A stretch of 64,000 nucleotides of DNA. Origin: an uncultured Calothrix sp. GTDB lineage: Bacteria; Cyanobacteriota; Cyanobacteriia; Cyanobacteriales; Nostocaceae. Each line of letters opens with the position of its first letter. The first letter of the stretch is position 1. Location: assembly GCA_937973965.1 (NCBI GenBank), contig CALJJQ010000039.1, positions 62,001-126,000 on the forward strand, written 5' to 3'. A program made the position numbers and the translations under genes. Below are positions 29,401 to 36,651 of the stretch, one piece after another. Below the pieces are notes generated by a model. It was not told the origin of the DNA, did no database searches, and saw nothing but the letters and a program-made list of their open reading frames with translations.

Positions 29401-31125
29401 TACGAGTTTATCCTGGAACCAGAAGGTGGTACGGTTCGGGGTGAAGGTATTGTATCTGCTGGTTCAAAACAATTTTTCCAACCAAGTAGTATTGACCCAG
29501 GAAGTCGAGATGATTTAGCAAGGGGATTGGAAGTTGCAATTACTTTCATCTATGCGGTTGATGATACCTATGATACCCTTACTGTTACTATTTATCCCCT
29601 ACCCAGACCAAATTTATCAGTTAGTGATGGTCAAAGTTTCTGTCACAATGCAGCACCTGTAGAGATTAAACTGGCTAATGGAACACCTGATAATTTGCAA
29701 TTAATCCAGGTAAAAATTAACGACGTAGAAACAAATATTCTCAATCTAAGGGAATATGCAACCGAGGGAGAAACGGAAACAGTCACGATTACAGCACTGA
29801 TTCGGAATCAAACCACAGAATGTGAAAATACCCTCACCCATACAATTACAATTTATCCCCTTCCCCAAGCTGATTTATCAGTTAGGGACGGACAAACATT
29901 CTGCAACAATGCAGATTCCCTAAACATCACCTTAACTGAAAATACACCTGAAAATATAGAACTGATTCAAGTCAAAATTAACGACGTAGAAACAAATATT
30001 CTCAATCTAAGGGAATATGCAACCGAGGGAGAAGCAGAAACAGTCACGATTACAGCACTGATTCGGAATCAAACCACAGAATGTGAAAATACCCTCACCC
30101 GTACAATTACAATTTATCCCCTTCCCCAAGCTGATTTCCAACTAGAAATTGACAATATCAACACCAATGGATTTTCTGTTCGGGTGTATGATATTCAACC
30201 AACCGGAGAAAATTCCTTTACATTCCACTGGGAACATGATGGTATTTCCCATCCCAATAACCCTAGTAATAATAATTTCATTATCAACTATGAATACGAT
30301 TCTCATAATTGGGTCTCTGATGGCGTAGTATCAATTACTCTGCGCGTACAAACACCACCAGAACTCGGTAATTGTATCAGTGAACCAGTTACAAAAACAA
30401 TCCCCATACCCATCGGTGGTGTACAGGGATTGCAATTATTAACCATTAGTAATAATCAAATAATTAATACCCTGACCCTGGAAAGTAATTCAAGCTTCAA
30501 TATCTCTGACTTTAACCCCAACAATGAATATGCGATCGCGGCCATTCCTCCCCTAGTTGGCAGTGTCGTATTTGAATATACCCCTCCCAATGCCAATTCA
30601 GAGGTCATTCCAGCAATCAATTCTCCCTACATTCTACCTAACTGGCAACCGACTGTAGGTATCCATAGAATTACAGCACAAGCTGATAGAGAAATTGACG
30701 GCGATCCGATAGAAGTAAATACTACCACTGTAACTATTCATATCCGTGATGATAGTAATAGTGAACCGGAGCCTACTCCCAACCAACCCACATCAAGGTC
30801 ACTAAAACTACCAAATAAATTACGTGTTTCCCCTCCACCCAGCGATGAGGAAATCGCTCAATTCAAACCGATAATCCAGCCAGAGAAAATTCAACCAAGT
30901 CAAATATTAACCCTTAATCAACCCCATATTGACAGGTGGAGACAAGCAAACACAAGCAAAGAAAAAAACTTGATGTTTTTACTCCTAACCAGACAAAATT
31001 ACCGGAATCAAATACTAGCAATAGGAGCAGCAACCTTGCTATTAATCATGGGATGGACTTACACCCTATCCAGACAGACCCAAACTCCACAAAACCCTGA
31101 ACCACAATCAAATTTGAGGTTTTAG
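26401..31125 (+). CDS. Giant CIS-locus protein with Ig/PKD-like repeats and C-terminal membrane helix
   Basis: A 1574-residue protein not assignable to a named Afp gene. Its N-terminus (FTPNQVLTKDDLNELVSYLD, then LTRTHLIGMGIVCGLEV) is, as I recall, a pattern seen in large proteins of Bacteroidetes and cyanobacterial injection-system loci. Residues 1-1000 are soluble and charged. About 1000-1400 hold repeated β-domains of Ig/PKD type with paired Cys (SFC...TEC). Two of these are nearly identical even in DNA. A Pro-rich linker and one hydrophobic helix at about 1537-1558 (ILAIGAATLLLIMGWTYTL) end the protein, leaving a short polar tail. I start at ATG 26401, just after the preceding stop; an upstream TTG at 26377 would overlap that gene. 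Probable role: membrane-tethered extension of the baseplate (inference). Confidence 0.75.
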   Translation: MNTMINQTGYPIFTPNQVLTKDDLNELVSYLDGLNRLTRTHLIGMGIVCGLEVQTLEKKAGIYITSGCGITSEGFCIQYSSIPVQNQAESKNTFTHYRDKVQLSKNLFIKSKFPKKNYLVRELITAEEAEKKPQGIQPLTAIQDNELYSQVVVILYDWEDLARQDYCQFSYDDRGQERSFRLRFLLLPSQDSKNPSQNTEEEYLSAERLLRQGYQMDKLPERWSSFATQEIFELRNHFLQEFDRETNKFQDFAPQVQRFGCTADNNSVDLTSINNYKTFRENYYQICENAIAAIDKAFPQLFWLFSPFFTAFQPNSGKDFSQLKENLKNIFKGIKLENLLENIKVKEINPEIQTLKPEQLQSTYALQYFYDYLSLLVAAYYELAEATFDLMDDCTPDMQRFPRFLMLGLVPSPSQRTEVYLAPSVYRSHFTQPPIYNSNRVRLQEVRYLYERLLKLSEPESFYLLPFYNTPLKITPSQDRSVPLSKQAIPYYLNYPNLYKYWNYDTYRKGRSDRHPAYFYPKRNPEENFHEFQDLNYHLDNYSFYRIEGHIGKANDQVFKNIRDYQKRYNLAFDVITLKLGNRASLKDLNISGQFADLEADFRRVQGVFQKLWTQHENEWSRNVFLQTLKQSFFDKSGLKDMDSGQLSNFILERARKPEAYELVQVENTEQQFQIYIRDENNIRIARYVTPIADARGNSLSDFRDLIIDFAEISLDKIDQEKQRIIKEIAFSISFPEVTHDLVIDSASNPEKYHLKFSTDDTIVSPPLNLSYSPILVSLSHFAVSQQNNQPIIPQKEFQDFETLYRLLRDSSLVYGPTTLAQNNPQSYLMGDKQVTEELNDLNLTELIKTYQLRLEQLKKLHLFPNFAQQHPGMEHLGGVPKGGTFVLVYVDGQDVRDLLVVDKDPTGYKEAIKRTENIQKAAFLPPSFLGELPEKDVISNSDRLLLELEKRKDIVIADFCLPYRCSSSSPAVSYVLARSRPIILLEKTNLVFCEGDQRRYEFILEPEGGTVRGEGIVSAGSKQFFQPSSIDPGSRDDLARGLEVAITFIYAVDDTYDTLTVTIYPLPRPNLSVSDGQSFCHNAAPVEIKLANGTPDNLQLIQVKINDVETNILNLREYATEGETETVTITALIRNQTTECENTLTHTITIYPLPQADLSVRDGQTFCNNADSLNITLTENTPENIELIQVKINDVETNILNLREYATEGEAETVTITALIRNQTTECENTLTRTITIYPLPQADFQLEIDNINTNGFSVRVYDIQPTGENSFTFHWEHDGISHPNNPSNNNFIINYEYDSHNWVSDGVVSITLRVQTPPELGNCISEPVTKTIPIPIGGVQGLQLLTISNNQIINTLTLESNSSFNISDFNPNNEYAIAAIPPLVGSVVFEYTPPNANSEVIPAINSPYILPNWQPTVGIHRITAQADREIDGDPIEVNTTTVTIHIRDDSNSEPEPTPNQPTSRSLKLPNKLRVSPPPSDEEIAQFKPIIQPEKIQPSQILTLNQPHIDRWRQANTSKEKNLMFLLLTRQNYRNQILAIGAATLLLIMGWTYTLSRQTQTPQNPEPQSNLRF
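29713..30137 (+). repeat. Intragenic direct repeat, 164 bp, period 261 bp
   Basis: Bases 29713-29876 and 29974-30137 are nearly identical, with only about three or four substitutions seen by eye (for example GAGAAACGG versus GAGAAGCAG, and CACCCAT versus CACCCGT). The spacing of 261 bases equals 87 codons, so each unit adds one β-domain in frame. The intervening ~97 bases are much more diverged, which points to a recent local conversion or duplication. Confidence 0.9.
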
Positions 31126-31183
31126 TACCAAATGATAGGTAGATAACAAACACACCCGACAGTACACCTCTTTCCTATTTCCC

Positions 31184-33406
31184 ATGAGCAAACAACGTCA
31201 CATCATTGCACGCACTGTCATAGAACTCGATACCCAACAACTAGCGGATGTATGGAGTTTACAGTCAGACGTAAGTCACTTATTTCAACAACAAGGTGTG
31301 GAGGCGATCGCAGAACTTTTTGACCAACTGGTGGAAGAGGGGGAAGTAGTGCGATTAGAACGGGTGGAAGTAGATATTGGCGACCTTGACAGCAGATTGT
31401 TCGCCGATGAATTTATACATAAATTACAGGCTGCTTTGCGGGAGACTTTAGGCGATCACTTAACAGATTTATCCCTGGGAATCCTCACTGCCAAAAGTAC
31501 TCATAATAGGGAAAATTCCGATTGGGAAGTGTTTATTTACTTTCTCCAATATGGACGATTCCCTTGGTGGTGTCCAGTTAGGGATTGGCAGGAATGGCTA
31601 TCATGCTGGTTAAACTCAATACAAATTGATACCAATCATCAAGAAAAACTGCGTCAATTACTGAGGCATCACCCACCAACACAACAACGCCTAATAGAAC
31701 AATTCCCAGAATCTTTCCGACACCAGTTAGTATTACAATTACAGCCAACCTGGATAAATTGGCATCATCTGCTCACCCAAGCCAAACAAATCATCCAGTC
31801 CTGGGTATGGGTAATGAGATTGGATAACAGTGCTAGACTACACCTAGAAAAACAAGCTTGGCTACTACTACTAAGAGAAATAGATGCAGACAGCACCTCA
31901 ACTAGAGCATTTCCAACCACCTGGACTCACAACTGGCTGACCCAACTCATGCAACTTTGGCATTTAAATCAAGCCAAACACCAAACCCCAACTTTCCCAA
32001 GTGTAACACCTCAACCTATTACCCAACGATTACGTACCATTCTCACAGCAGTTCTTGAGAGCGAGCAATCCCTATGGTTGACAGCCTTAGAACAGGTGTT
32101 AAATCTCACCTCCCGTCTATCGAATAATTCGGATACTACATACCCACTTCCTGGGGAAAGTCAGGAACAGACAGAACCCTTGAGACCAAATCTGCAATCT
32201 GGTGACAACAGAGACAATCACACCCCTAATCTTCAAAGGGATGGAGAAGTTTTGCTGCACTTTTTGCAGTATGGTCGTTTACCCTGGGGTGAAATATCCG
32301 CAGATTGGCAAATCAAATGGGAAAATACGATTCAAACCGAAAAATCGTGGCATTTACCCCTACGGAAATTACTGAGAAATAACCCCACAGCACAACAGCG
32401 ATTAGTCACTCAATTACCGGAAAAACTTCGATATCAGCTAGTACAGCAACTACAACCAAATTTGACAAACTGGTATAAATTGCTAACACAAGCCAGAGAA
32501 ATAATACAATCTTGCAACCTGAGTAACTACACCAGTCAACAATTAATTGACCAAGCATGGCGATTACTCCTAGCTGAAATTACCTCAGAGAACCCACCAC
32601 CGACCTTCCCCGCAGCAACTTGGACTCGCAATTGGCTCACCCAACTCCTACAAACACCGGAATTAAATCGATTAATCCCCACATCTGACCCTGAAGAGCA
32701 AGCAAGCGTCAATCAAACCCCATACCAACACCTACATACTATTATTACCACCTTACCAATTGCCGAACATCCACCTTGGTTAACAGCCCTGGAACAAGTA
32801 CTATCCAATACATCTAAAAATACACCAACAGTACCCACAAACTGGCGAGAAGACCCTTCCCAGACCGGTGAAAACTCAATATTATCCACAGCAGAAGCAA
32901 CTGCGGGACTATACATCACCCAAGCGGGGCTAGTGCTACTGCATCCATTTATACCTTTTTATTTCAAAGCCATCGATTTGTTGAATAACGAATTATTCCC
33001 AGATGAATCTGCTCAACAAACAGCTATATACTTACTGTATTACCTCGCAACAAAGCAAACCGACACACCCGAATCCGAACTAGTGTTACCAAAATTACTG
33101 TGTGGTTGGCCACTCAATCAACCAGTAGCACGGGGGTTAGATTTACCAGACGCAGCCCTAGAAGAAGGGGAACGCTTATTGCAGACGGTAATTAACTATT
33201 GGCAAGTGCTAAAAAGTACTAGTCCCGATGGTTTACGGGAGGGATTTTTACAAAGACAGGGGAAACTGACCCCTACAGGAGATGGTAACTGGAAACTCCA
33301 GGTAGAACAACAGGCGATCGATATTTTGTTGGGTAGTTTGCCCTGGGGAGTGAGTATGGTGACATTGCCGTGGATGGAGGGAATTTTGATGGTGGAATGG
33401 GTGTAA
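31184..33406 (+). CDS. CIS tape measure protein (Afp14-like)
   Basis: A 740-residue protein of the contractile injection system tape-measure family, thought to fix tube length. It begins with the family start (HIIARTVIELDTQQLADVWS then LQSDVSHLFQQQG). The C-terminal 200 residues contain the conserved region with AGLVLLHPFIPFYFKAIDLL and, at the end, LPWGVSMVTLPWMEGILMVE. The middle carries two similar ~150-residue units, each starting FLQYGR(F/L)PW and continuing with LR(Q/K)LLR...P..QQRL..Q(F/L)PE, then W..LL.QA..IIQS, then TWT.NWLTQL. Unit number may be tied to machine length. It is 58 bases after the giant protein and 57 bases before the cargo gene. Confidence 0.88.
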   Translation: MSKQRHIIARTVIELDTQQLADVWSLQSDVSHLFQQQGVEAIAELFDQLVEEGEVVRLERVEVDIGDLDSRLFADEFIHKLQAALRETLGDHLTDLSLGILTAKSTHNRENSDWEVFIYFLQYGRFPWWCPVRDWQEWLSCWLNSIQIDTNHQEKLRQLLRHHPPTQQRLIEQFPESFRHQLVLQLQPTWINWHHLLTQAKQIIQSWVWVMRLDNSARLHLEKQAWLLLLREIDADSTSTRAFPTTWTHNWLTQLMQLWHLNQAKHQTPTFPSVTPQPITQRLRTILTAVLESEQSLWLTALEQVLNLTSRLSNNSDTTYPLPGESQEQTEPLRPNLQSGDNRDNHTPNLQRDGEVLLHFLQYGRLPWGEISADWQIKWENTIQTEKSWHLPLRKLLRNNPTAQQRLVTQLPEKLRYQLVQQLQPNLTNWYKLLTQAREIIQSCNLSNYTSQQLIDQAWRLLLAEITSENPPPTFPAATWTRNWLTQLLQTPELNRLIPTSDPEEQASVNQTPYQHLHTIITTLPIAEHPPWLTALEQVLSNTSKNTPTVPTNWREDPSQTGENSILSTAEATAGLYITQAGLVLLHPFIPFYFKAIDLLNNELFPDESAQQTAIYLLYYLATKQTDTPESELVLPKLLCGWPLNQPVARGLDLPDAALEEGERLLQTVINYWQVLKSTSPDGLREGFLQRQGKLTPTGDGNWKLQVEQQAIDILLGSLPWGVSMVTLPWMEGILMVEWV

Positions 33407-33463
33407 TAAAAATATATTTTTTGACAAGGTATTCACAATTACTTCGCTGCCGGAGGAAAAGCA

Positions 33464-34702
33464 ATGAGAACCGACGATAGTAAAACCAGTACAAATCACT
33501 CAACCGCACCGCAAAAACCTTTTTTCGGGGCAACACCAAACCATGCTTTTTTCTCGACAGAAAGGGCACAACCGACACCTTTTTTCCAACCCCAGGCTGT
33601 CTCACCTGCAACTATACAAGCTAAATCAGGGGATGTGAGCGAGGAAGAGGTGCAACGGATGCCAGCCTTTGACAGTGAAGTTACCAGCAATGGGGAGGTG
33701 CAGAGAAGGCAGATTAATTCCCCACAACATACGTCAGCATTCCCGATTCAAGCAAAATTGACAATTGGGGAATCAGGAGACAAGTACGAACAGGAAGCAG
33801 ATCGGGTTGCATCCCAGGTGGTAGAACAGATTAATGCACCTGCACCCGCGCAGTCAACCCAAGGGCAGACAGTACAGCGTCAGGAAGAAAATAAAGAGGA
33901 ATTGCAGGCGAAACCGGAGATTACTGCAATTCAAAGGATGGAAGAATCGGAAGAGGAACTACAGGCAAAGTCAAACCTTCAGCATCAGGAAGCCATTAGG
34001 GGAGGGGAAGCATCAACCGATTTAACATCAGCCATTAACAGTGCCAGAGGCGGTGGACAGCCCTTAGATACAGGTTTGCAACGGTCAATAGGACAAGCTA
34101 TGGGGGCGGATTTTAGTGGAGTGCGGGTGCATACAGATACTCAATCTGACCAGTTAAATAGATCGATTCAGGCAAAGGCATTTACAACAGGACAGGATGT
34201 GTTTTTTCGGCAGGGAGAATATAACCCTGGGAGTCGAGAGGGACAGGAGTTGATTGCCCATGAGTTGACCCATGTGGTGCAGCAGGACTCCAGAAAAAGT
34301 AGTTTTGTACAAAAAAAACCCAGTTCACCAACACCCACGAAAAGGATTGAGGTTGATTTAAGTAGTCAAAACCTACATGCTTTTGAGAAAGGGAAAGAAG
34401 TGTATTCATTTAATTGTGTTTCTGGTGATAGCTCACATCCTACACCCACTGGGACTTTCAGTATTTTGAGGAAACATCCGACTTACACGAGCAAAAAATA
34501 CGGTGCTCCGATGAATTATGCAATGTTTTTTACAAAAACTGGCGAAGCAATCCATCAAGGAGTAGCTGTTGGTCCATTATCTTATCTGAAAAGTTGGGGG
34601 GTAGATTCAATCGGATCACATGGTTGTGTTCGTTTAGCTAAAGATAATGCAGCAACTTTATTTCTGTGGACACCAAAGGGAACTCCAGTATGGGTTCATT
34701 AG
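33464..34702 (+). CDS. DUF4157 cargo protein with L,D-transpeptidase (YkuD) domain
   Basis: A 412-residue protein that looks like a loaded effector. The N-terminus (1-180) is disordered and repetitive, with VQR and EEELQAK motifs typical of DUF4157 proteins. The DUF4157 domain follows (about 200-272), containing GADFSGVRVHTDTQSDQLNR and the HELTH motif at 266-270. DUF4157 is the domain most strongly associated with injection-system cargo. The C-terminal ~120 residues are an L,D-transpeptidase (YkuD) domain, with H364 and the catalytic signature SHGCVR at 385-390 (Cys388). Such enzymes remodel peptidoglycan cross-links, so the cargo would act on cell wall. GGAGGA precedes ATG 33464. Cargo status is inferred from domain and position. 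Confidence 0.88.
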   Translation: MRTDDSKTSTNHSTAPQKPFFGATPNHAFFSTERAQPTPFFQPQAVSPATIQAKSGDVSEEEVQRMPAFDSEVTSNGEVQRRQINSPQHTSAFPIQAKLTIGESGDKYEQEADRVASQVVEQINAPAPAQSTQGQTVQRQEENKEELQAKPEITAIQRMEESEEELQAKSNLQHQEAIRGGEASTDLTSAINSARGGGQPLDTGLQRSIGQAMGADFSGVRVHTDTQSDQLNRSIQAKAFTTGQDVFFRQGEYNPGSREGQELIAHELTHVVQQDSRKSSFVQKKPSSPTPTKRIEVDLSSQNLHAFEKGKEVYSFNCVSGDSSHPTPTGTFSILRKHPTYTSKKYGAPMNYAMFFTKTGEAIHQGVAVGPLSYLKSWGVDSIGSHGCVRLAKDNAATLFLWTPKGTPVWVH

Positions 34703-34804
34703 AGTCATCGCTGTAGTGCGATCGCTCGATCTTGTCGGGTGCATTAACTTCAAGTACGACACCACGATGATATTGCGTTGACAGTGCGATCGCCGAGTTG
34801 AACA

Positions 34805-34976
34805 TTAAACCTGCTCTGGATCGATACCCATTTCCCGTAACTTTGCTGCTAAACGATTCGCCCTTGTTTCTGCTTCCTCAGTCCGTTGAGCAATTTCTAC
34901 ATAACTCAAAAAACGCTGTCCATCGGTACGAAATATTTGCAACTCATCTGTTGACAAATCGAGCTTTATCAAACAT
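34805..34976 (-). pseudogene. C-terminal fragment of a Uma2 family gene
   Basis: Read on the minus strand, this stretch encodes LDLSTDELQIFRTDGQRFLS, then YVEIAQRTEEAETRANRLAA, then KLRELGID-like KLREMGIDPEQV and a TAA stop at 34805-34807. This is the typical coiled-coil tail of many cyanobacterial Uma2 proteins. The nuclease core is absent. The fragment abuts, and probably replaced, the 5' part of the cargo gene on the opposite strand, so it marks a rearrangement boundary. Confidence 0.75.
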
Positions 34977-35844
34977 CATTGAGAATCCCATCGGATTTAT
35001 CGGTAACTTAGTAAATTCCGTTAAACGGGGATTTCAGCAATTTGCCAGCAACATTTTGACTCACCTGCGAGCAGGATTAATTGGCTGGCTATTCGGTGCG
35101 CTAGCGGGTGCAGGATTGCAACCACCCGAACGCTTCGATCTGCGGGGTATTGTTTCCCTAGTCATGCAAATTCTCGGTTTAACCTATCAAAGATGACGCG
35201 GTATTTTAGTACGATTGTTGGGTAGTGAGGAACGGGTACAAAGGGCAGAACAAGCCTTTGATTTTCTCGTCACCCTGGTTCGAGATGGCATTGCCGCAGC
35301 TTGGCAACGGATTGTCGAATTTGTCGGCAATTTGCAAGAAATGGTCATTGGTGGCATTCGTGACTGGGTAGCAAGGACAGTTGTAGGGCAGGCGATCGCC
35401 CGTTTAGTCACCCTATTTAACCCAGCCGGAGCCGTGATTCAAGCCATCATGGCAATCTACAACACAATCGTTTTCTTCATCGAACGTGCCCAGCAAATTA
35501 GTGCAGTGGTCGAGTCAGTGTTTGGTTCCATTGCTAGTATCGCCGCAGGTAACATCGGTGCAGCAGCGTTAATTGCTAAAGGATATAAATACTTTGTTGA
35601 CAAGGACGCAGATCATGTCCTTGATTTATCGTGGCATGGACAGGATGAATTTGATAATTTATGGCCATTAGATCGGGAGGTCAATCAAAGACCAGTACAG
35701 GACAATTGGTATTCTAACTATTTGATACAGTTTAAAGCAGGTAATAACAGAGTTCAGGTCAAACCGTTGGGTCAACTAGATGGAAAATGGTTTAAGATAT
35801 TAGGCTACCAATACCCACCTCCCAACCCAGGAGGAAAAGAGTAG
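34977..35844 (+). pseudogene. Truncated second cargo gene with in-frame stop
   Basis: The C-terminal part of a large DUF4157-type cargo protein. From about 34977 the frame reads IENPIGFIGNLVNSVKRGFQ and continues through a long hydrophobic, amphipathic region (HLRAGLIGWLFGALAGAGLQ, then LVMQILGLTYQR). It stops at TGA 35194-35196. The same frame then resumes as RGILVRLLGSEERVQRAEQA and runs to TAG at 35842. The final ~75 residues include DHVLDLSWHGQDEFDNLWPL, which resembles C-terminal tips of other polymorphic toxins. The expected DUF4157 N-terminus is missing and replaced by a Uma2 fragment on the other strand. An ATG at 34798 opens the frame but translates antisense Uma2 sequence. A 3' product could start at a TTG near 35215, but I regard the locus as decayed. 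Confidence 0.75.
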
Positions 35845-36101
35845 AAGAGCAAATCGCTATCCTTACCCGACACGTGCGATCGCTACTCAAATTTGTCTCC
35901 TAAAATGAAATATGTAACTCATGTGACAAAAATTTAGGAGGCTTTTGTTCTAAAAAGCACAGTTCACTTCAGTATTTCCCCCTCCTCCACCAGACTCTGA
36001 GTAGCCTTCATTAGTCATCTCCCTAAGAACTCAGCCGATGCAAAACTCAACCAACCCGGAAATCGAAAATTCCACTGCTCCCCATATCGCCACCCAAATT
36101 T

Positions 36102-36620
36102 TTGATCGTGCGATCGCAACCCTTACCCATCATTAGCAATCTATTTCAACTTGATAACCAGGAAGTAAGCAACCATCCAGTCACTAACATTATGGTTGCT
36201 TTTTTTACCAATGATGATTGGACTTTTACCAAAATACAGGGAAAACCAATTTTGCAAATGGGCTACCAAGGGGAAAATGGACAATTTATTTGTGACGCTA
36301 GAGCCAACGAAAATCCCCAACAATTTGCCTTTTATGCGATTTTCCCCATGCTTACACCCGAAGACCGTAAATTAGCGATCGCCGAATTTATTACCCGTGC
36401 TAACTACGGTATGACCATCGGTAATTTTGAATTCAATTTCGATAGTGGTGAAATCTTATACAAAACCAGTATTGATGTGGAGGGGGATCGTCTGACTGCT
36501 GCTTTGATGAAACGGTTAGTTTACACAAATATTGCGATCGCAGATCGATACCTTCCCAGCATTCAAGCTGTTATCGATGGTACATCCCCAACAGAAGCAA
36601 TTCAGACAATCGAGCAGTAG
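36102..36620 (+). CDS. YbjN-like protein, 5' end uncertain
   Basis: A YbjN-type protein. YbjN proteins adopt a fold like secretion chaperones, and their function in cyanobacteria is unclear. The core is visible from FFTNDDWTFTKIQGKPILQM through NPQQFAFYAIFPMLTPEDRK, then IAEFITRANYGMTIGNFEFN and KTSIDVEGDRLTAALMKRLV. The start is unclear. TTG 36102 gives 172 residues and ATG 36192 gives 142; neither has a good ribosome binding site. Upstream, ATG 36038 opens a different frame (MQNSTNPEIENSTAPHIATQ then IFDRAIATL) that looks like a genuine N-terminus but stops at 36134, so a frameshift may have broken the gene. A chaperone role for the neighbouring cargo is conceivable but unsupported. Confidence 0.65.
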   Translation: MIVRSQPLPIISNLFQLDNQEVSNHPVTNIMVAFFTNDDWTFTKIQGKPILQMGYQGENGQFICDARANENPQQFAFYAIFPMLTPEDRKLAIAEFITRANYGMTIGNFEFNFDSGEILYKTSIDVEGDRLTAALMKRLVYTNIAIADRYLPSIQAVIDGTSPTEAIQTIEQ

Positions 36621-36651
36621 AATCTAACTTCTTGAACGAGAGAGGTCAAAG

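Noticed and set aside
29713..30137. CRISPR-like repeat pattern
   Set aside because: The repeats are inside a long coding frame, 164 bp long with a period of 87 codons; no CRISPR array or cas gene is visible anywhere in the window.
34262..34276. HELTH motif of the DUF4157 domain as proof of a protease
   Set aside because: The motif is general to DUF4157, whose catalytic activity is not established. The better supported catalytic unit is the C-terminal L,D-transpeptidase.
35194..35196. TGA in the second cargo gene as a selenocysteine codon
   Set aside because: No selenocysteine insertion hairpin was seen, cyanobacteria of this kind are not known for it, and the gene is already 5'-truncated.
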